Part shown: piece by piece, positions 47,921 to 50,959 of the stretch
Numbering within the stretch: the stretch's first letter is position 1
Layout: every line of letters begins with the position of its first letter
Source: Planctomycetota bacterium
Lineage (GTDB): Bacteria > Planctomycetota > Brocadiia > CAIUPP01
Assembly (NCBI GenBank): GCA_022705425.1
Contig: JAKJEM010000010.1
Coordinates: 34,788 to 85,746 of the forward strand
Direction: 5' to 3'
Length of the DNA: 50,959 bases
Notes under the pieces: generated by a model
Databases searched by the model: none
Told to the model about the DNA's origin: nothing
Seen by the model: only the letters and a program-made list of their open reading frames with translations
Translations under genes and position numbers: made by a program

Positions 47921-50900
47921 ATGCGTTGGATGATCCTGGCGGCGGCGCTGCTGGTCCCGGCGGCGGGCCGGGGGGCGGAGATGATCCACGGGGTGAAGTG
48001 GGGTCCGCTGACGGCCATCGAGCGCCAGGCCGCGGCGGCGGTGTCCATCCATCCATTGCCGCTGCCCTTTACCCCCTACAACACCTGCCGCCCGAAGGTC
48101 CCCTATCGCTGTGAAATCCTGGCCGACCGGAACGAGTACCTGGCCGACGATCCGGTCGGGCAGTTTCTCGTGTACTTCGTGCGGACGATGCCCTCGGCGG
48201 CGGCGCGGCTGAAGATCACGGTGACGGGCGAGGATGGACGGGTGGCGGCATCGCGCGAGCTGGCGCCCGTCGAGGCGCAGAAGATCGCCTTCCTGCTGGA
48301 GATGGCCCCCCTGGCGCCGGGCCGCTACCGCGTCAATGCCGAAATGCTGGGCGTCGAAAACGCCCCGGCCATTGCCGGTTGCGAGTTCGCGCGTTCGGCG
48401 GAGTCGCGCCGGGTGGAGCCCTTCCCGACCGGGGGCGTGGCGCTCAAGGTCCACGCGCAGGGGCATCTTCCCGACGGCGTCTGGCCGATCACGACGGGCA
48501 TCCCCCTCCCCCGGCACACCTCGAACGATCCGGGGGAGTTCCGCCTGCTCGAGGACGGGCAGCCGGTGGCGGCGCAGTTCAGCGAGCGGGCGCGCTGGTA
48601 TCCCGACCGCGAGGTGAAGTGGCTGGGGCTGGACTTCCAGGCGCGCTACGAAGGGGGCCGGCCGCGGGAGTACCGGGTGGTGAAGGGCGGCGCGGAGACG
48701 CCTCCGCCGGGCGTTGCCGTTACGGTGCAGGAGGACGAAAGCCATTTCACCGTCGGCACCGGGGCGCTGCGCTTCAAGGTGGGCAAGACGCGCTTCGCGG
48801 GGATCGAAGAGGCGCGGCTGCTGAACGCCGACGGCGCCGCCGGGCCGCCGCTGGCGGCGGGGGAGGGCGGACCCTTCCTGGTGGATGAGCGCGGGATCCG
48901 CTATCTGGCCTCGCGCGACCGGAATGCGCAGGTCGTTATCGAGGACGCCGGGCCGACGCGGGTGACGCTGTGCGCCAGGGGCTGGTACGTGTCCGAAACG
49001 ATGACGGAACGGTGCTGCCGCTTCACCACGCGCCTGACCGCGCACGCGGGACAGCCGTGGATTGACGTCTATCAGGAAACGGTCATCACCTTCGACACCG
49101 ACAAGAAGAAGTTGCGGATGCTCGGCTTCGAGGTGCGGACGCCCGAGGCGACACAATGGGCCTTCGGCGCCGACGGACGCCCCTTCCAGGGCGACCTGCC
49201 GGCCCGCGCCAAGGACGCCCGCAACCGGCCCCTTCCCCTGCCCAGCGTCTGGCTGCATCAGGAGCGCTGGGACCGCTTCCGGCTGATGGAGGGGGAGGAC
49301 CGCAAGATGGCCGACGGCGCAACCTCGGACGGCTGGGCGGCCGTCGCCTCGCCGGCCGGCACGGCGGCGGTCTTCCTCCGCAACGTCTGGCAGCTCTTCC
49401 CCAAGGAGATGGACCTCTCGCGCGACGGGATGACCCTCTTCTTCTGGCCCCGGCACGGTTCCACCCCCTTCACTGAGGAGGAGGAGACCGGCCGCTTGAC
49501 CCTCCACAAGCTGTATTACGCGCACCAGGGGAAGTACCTGGACCTGAAGTTCCCGCAGAAGTACTACGACACCATGCGCGCCATCGGCCCGGCCCTGGAA
49601 CAGCAGGACATGAACGCGCTCACCGGCAACGGGCTCGGGCTGGCCGTCTCGAATGACTTCGCCCTCCACTTCCAGGCCCAGGCCGCGCCCCCGGAGACCC
49701 TGGCGGCGCGCGCGCGGCTCTACCAGCAGAACCCGCACGCCATCGCCGACCCCGTCTATAGCGGCCTGACGGAGGTGGAAGGCCGCCTGGCGGGGCACGA
49801 TCCCCGCCGCTACCCCGCCGTCGAGCGGATGCTGACGGAGGGCTATCGCGGCTTCACGATGTCCGTCGAGGCGCTGAGCGACTACGGCATGTGGATCTGG
49901 CCCGGGACCCACAACCACTGGAGCCCCGTCACGAAGACGACGCAATGGCACCGCTGGTGGCATAATAGCCATTACCAGAATGTCTGGGAGGGGAACTTCC
50001 TCTACTGGCGCTCGGGCGACGAATCGCTCTACCGCTGGGCGCGGAACAACACCCGCCACTTCATGAACGTGGGGACGGTGAACTACGACGACCCCGCCGA
50101 TCCGATGCCCTTCAAGCTCAAGGGAGCCATGTTTCACTGCAAGGGCTTCACGCCCTGGGGATCGCCCCGGCGCGGCGAGCGCTGCGGCGACGACTACGTC
50201 GAAGTCGGCGCGCACTTCATTGACGCCGACGCCTTCATCCTGCACTGGCTGCTCTTCGGCGACCGCCGCGGCAAGGAACTGGCGGAGGCGTGGGCCGCGG
50301 CCTTCCAGCGTGTCGCCCTCCCGCCGGAGCGCAGCCGCGAGTGCAACACGACCCTCGGCGAGATGTTGAGCTACTACGCCCTGACCTGGGACCCGCAGGC
50401 CATCCTCTATATCCGCGACCTGGCCGACGACATGAACAGCCGCCCCTGGCGCGAGGTGCCCGCCTTCCCGGGGCACTGCCTCTTCCACACGCGCTGGGTG
50501 ATGCGCTACTGGGACCTGACGCGCGACCCGCTGATCCGCACGCGCGTGTTGGAATGGTTCAAGCCGGAGCAGAACGCCGCCGCGTCCCAGTACGGCTACG
50601 GGCAACTGCGGGCGCTGGCGTGGCGCTGGACCGGCGACACAGCCTACCTGACGGCGCATCTGCCCGCTCTGGCGACGTTGTGGGAGGCCGCCTACGACAA
50701 CCCCGACGACCCGCTGCACGGCTTCGGCGCGCGCGGGCATTTCTTCCCCTCGCCCAGCTTCGGCCAGCTCGCCCCCTACTACCTCCAGGCGCTGATCGAG
50801 GCGGGGATCCGCGAGATTCCCCCCAGCGACTTCCGCGGCGCGCCGGTCTCGCGTCCGTTCCTCTTCGCGCGCGACAAGGAGTACAACACCATTACCCCGA

Positions 50901-50959
50901 TGGAGAAGTACTCCTACAGCGGGCGCAAGGAGGGCTGGCTCCTGGCGACGGGCGACGCC
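47921..50959 (+). CDS. Large secreted PcRGLX/YetA-like protein (partial at right edge)
   Basis: At least 1013 residues, frame open to the window end. Signal peptide RWMILAAALLVPAAGRGAE. After an N-terminal beta domain, the segment LPDGVWPITTGIPLPRH with following strands resembles the RIFT-barrel N-terminus of exo-rhamnogalacturonan-lyase/YetA-like proteins. The part after about residue 600 (YGMWIWPGTHNHWSPV, HNSHYQNVWEGNFLYWRSGD, YVEVGAHFIDADAFILHWLL) looks like an alpha/alpha toroid of polysaccharide-degrading enzymes. It starts 16 bp after the SUMF1-like gene with AAAGGAA upstream. A role in pectin-like or other glycan breakdown is inferred; family identity is moderately certain. Confidence 0.65.
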   Translation, partial: MRWMILAAALLVPAAGRGAEMIHGVKWGPLTAIERQAAAAVSIHPLPLPFTPYNTCRPKVPYRCEILADRNEYLADDPVGQFLVYFVRTMPSAAARLKITVTGEDGRVAASRELAPVEAQKIAFLLEMAPLAPGRYRVNAEMLGVENAPAIAGCEFARSAESRRVEPFPTGGVALKVHAQGHLPDGVWPITTGIPLPRHTSNDPGEFRLLEDGQPVAAQFSERARWYPDREVKWLGLDFQARYEGGRPREYRVVKGGAETPPPGVAVTVQEDESHFTVGTGALRFKVGKTRFAGIEEARLLNADGAAGPPLAAGEGGPFLVDERGIRYLASRDRNAQVVIEDAGPTRVTLCARGWYVSETMTERCCRFTTRLTAHAGQPWIDVYQETVITFDTDKKKLRMLGFEVRTPEATQWAFGADGRPFQGDLPARAKDARNRPLPLPSVWLHQERWDRFRLMEGEDRKMADGATSDGWAAVASPAGTAAVFLRNVWQLFPKEMDLSRDGMTLFFWPRHGSTPFTEEEETGRLTLHKLYYAHQGKYLDLKFPQKYYDTMRAIGPALEQQDMNALTGNGLGLAVSNDFALHFQAQAAPPETLAARARLYQQNPHAIADPVYSGLTEVEGRLAGHDPRRYPAVERMLTEGYRGFTMSVEALSDYGMWIWPGTHNHWSPVTKTTQWHRWWHNSHYQNVWEGNFLYWRSGDESLYRWARNNTRHFMNVGTVNYDDPADPMPFKLKGAMFHCKGFTPWGSPRRGERCGDDYVEVGAHFIDADAFILHWLLFGDRRGKELAEAWAAAFQRVALPPERSRECNTTLGEMLSYYALTWDPQAILYIRDLADDMNSRPWREVPAFPGHCLFHTRWVMRYWDLTRDPLIRTRVLEWFKPEQNAAASQYGYGQLRALAWRWTGDTAYLTAHLPALATLWEAAYDNPDDPLHGFGARGHFFPSPSFGQLAPYYLQALIEAGIREIPPSDFRGAPVSRPFLFARDKEYNTITPMEKYSYSGRKEGWLLATGDA

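Noticed and set aside
47807..50740. 977-codon minus-strand ORF opposite the YetA-like gene
   Set aside because: The plus-strand frame has a signal peptide, a ribosome site and enzyme-like motifs; the minus frame does not.

Overview
The window is a very GC-rich bacterial chromosome segment. An RND efflux pair, a WaaP-like core kinase and many lipoprotein or secretion signals point to a diderm. An archaeal-style mevalonate cluster, a type I sulfatase, YetA-like and formylglycine-enzyme-like proteins and a planctomycete-style integrase suggest an uncultured lineage near Planctomycetes, Lentisphaerae, Hydrogenedentes or Sumerlaeota. The phylum cannot be fixed from this sequence alone.

Layout. 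1-3500 (minus): mevalonate kinase, a diphospho/phosphomevalonate decarboxylase, isopentenyl phosphate kinase and the N-terminal half of an archaeal-type HMG-CoA synthase, with no phosphomevalonate kinase. 3677-5020: a CNNM/CorC membrane protein. 8928-5042 (minus): operon of WaaP-like kinase, one-domain GT4-like protein, M20 peptidase and RlmI-type methyltransferase. 9197-13522: RND adaptor and pump. 17659-13419 (minus): GT-C-like membrane/TPR protein, DPM1-type glycosyltransferase, SAM methyltransferase and a lipoprotein gene broken by an in-frame TAG. 17835-18854: AIR-synthase-like protein. 18883-19341 (minus): dual-specificity phosphatase. 19443-23853: autoregulated GntR/YtrA-type repressor with two ABC-2 permeases (one fused to an extracytoplasmic propeller) and their ATPase.

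24002-31029 is a 6.93-kb integrative element inserted in the anticodon loop of a tRNA-Leu(TAG) gene and bounded by 98-bp direct repeats. It carries, all on the minus strand, a zinc-ribbon protein, an HTH protein, a 48-aa protein, an AlpA-like regulator, a lambda-O-like initiator with iterons inside its gene, a primase-helicase, an excisionase-like HTH protein and a tyrosine integrase. It has no capsid, packaging or conjugation genes, so it resembles a phage satellite or an integrative plasmid. The repeats show that the element supplied a new 5' half and promoter for the tRNA, and that its attP lies inside the integrase reading frame. Integration therefore separates the integrase from its original C-terminal tail and joins it to the tRNA gene. 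This is the most interesting system in the window.

31111-32283 is a remnant of a large helical-repeat protein. 38906-32375 (minus) is a signalling operon: a Cache-like HisKA_2 sensor kinase, a Rec-GAF-PAS-PAS-GAF hybrid kinase split by an apparent one-base deletion, a Rec-PAS-HD-GYP regulator and a secreted cupin. 39087-50959 is a secretion and carbohydrate region: a beta-propeller protein, an unknown secreted protein, a sulfatase, a TIM-barrel glycosidase-like protein, a transglutaminase-like protein, a formylglycine-enzyme-like lipoprotein and a YetA-like protein that runs off the end. Imperfect 7-bp GTCGTCC tandem tracts lie upstream of three genes.
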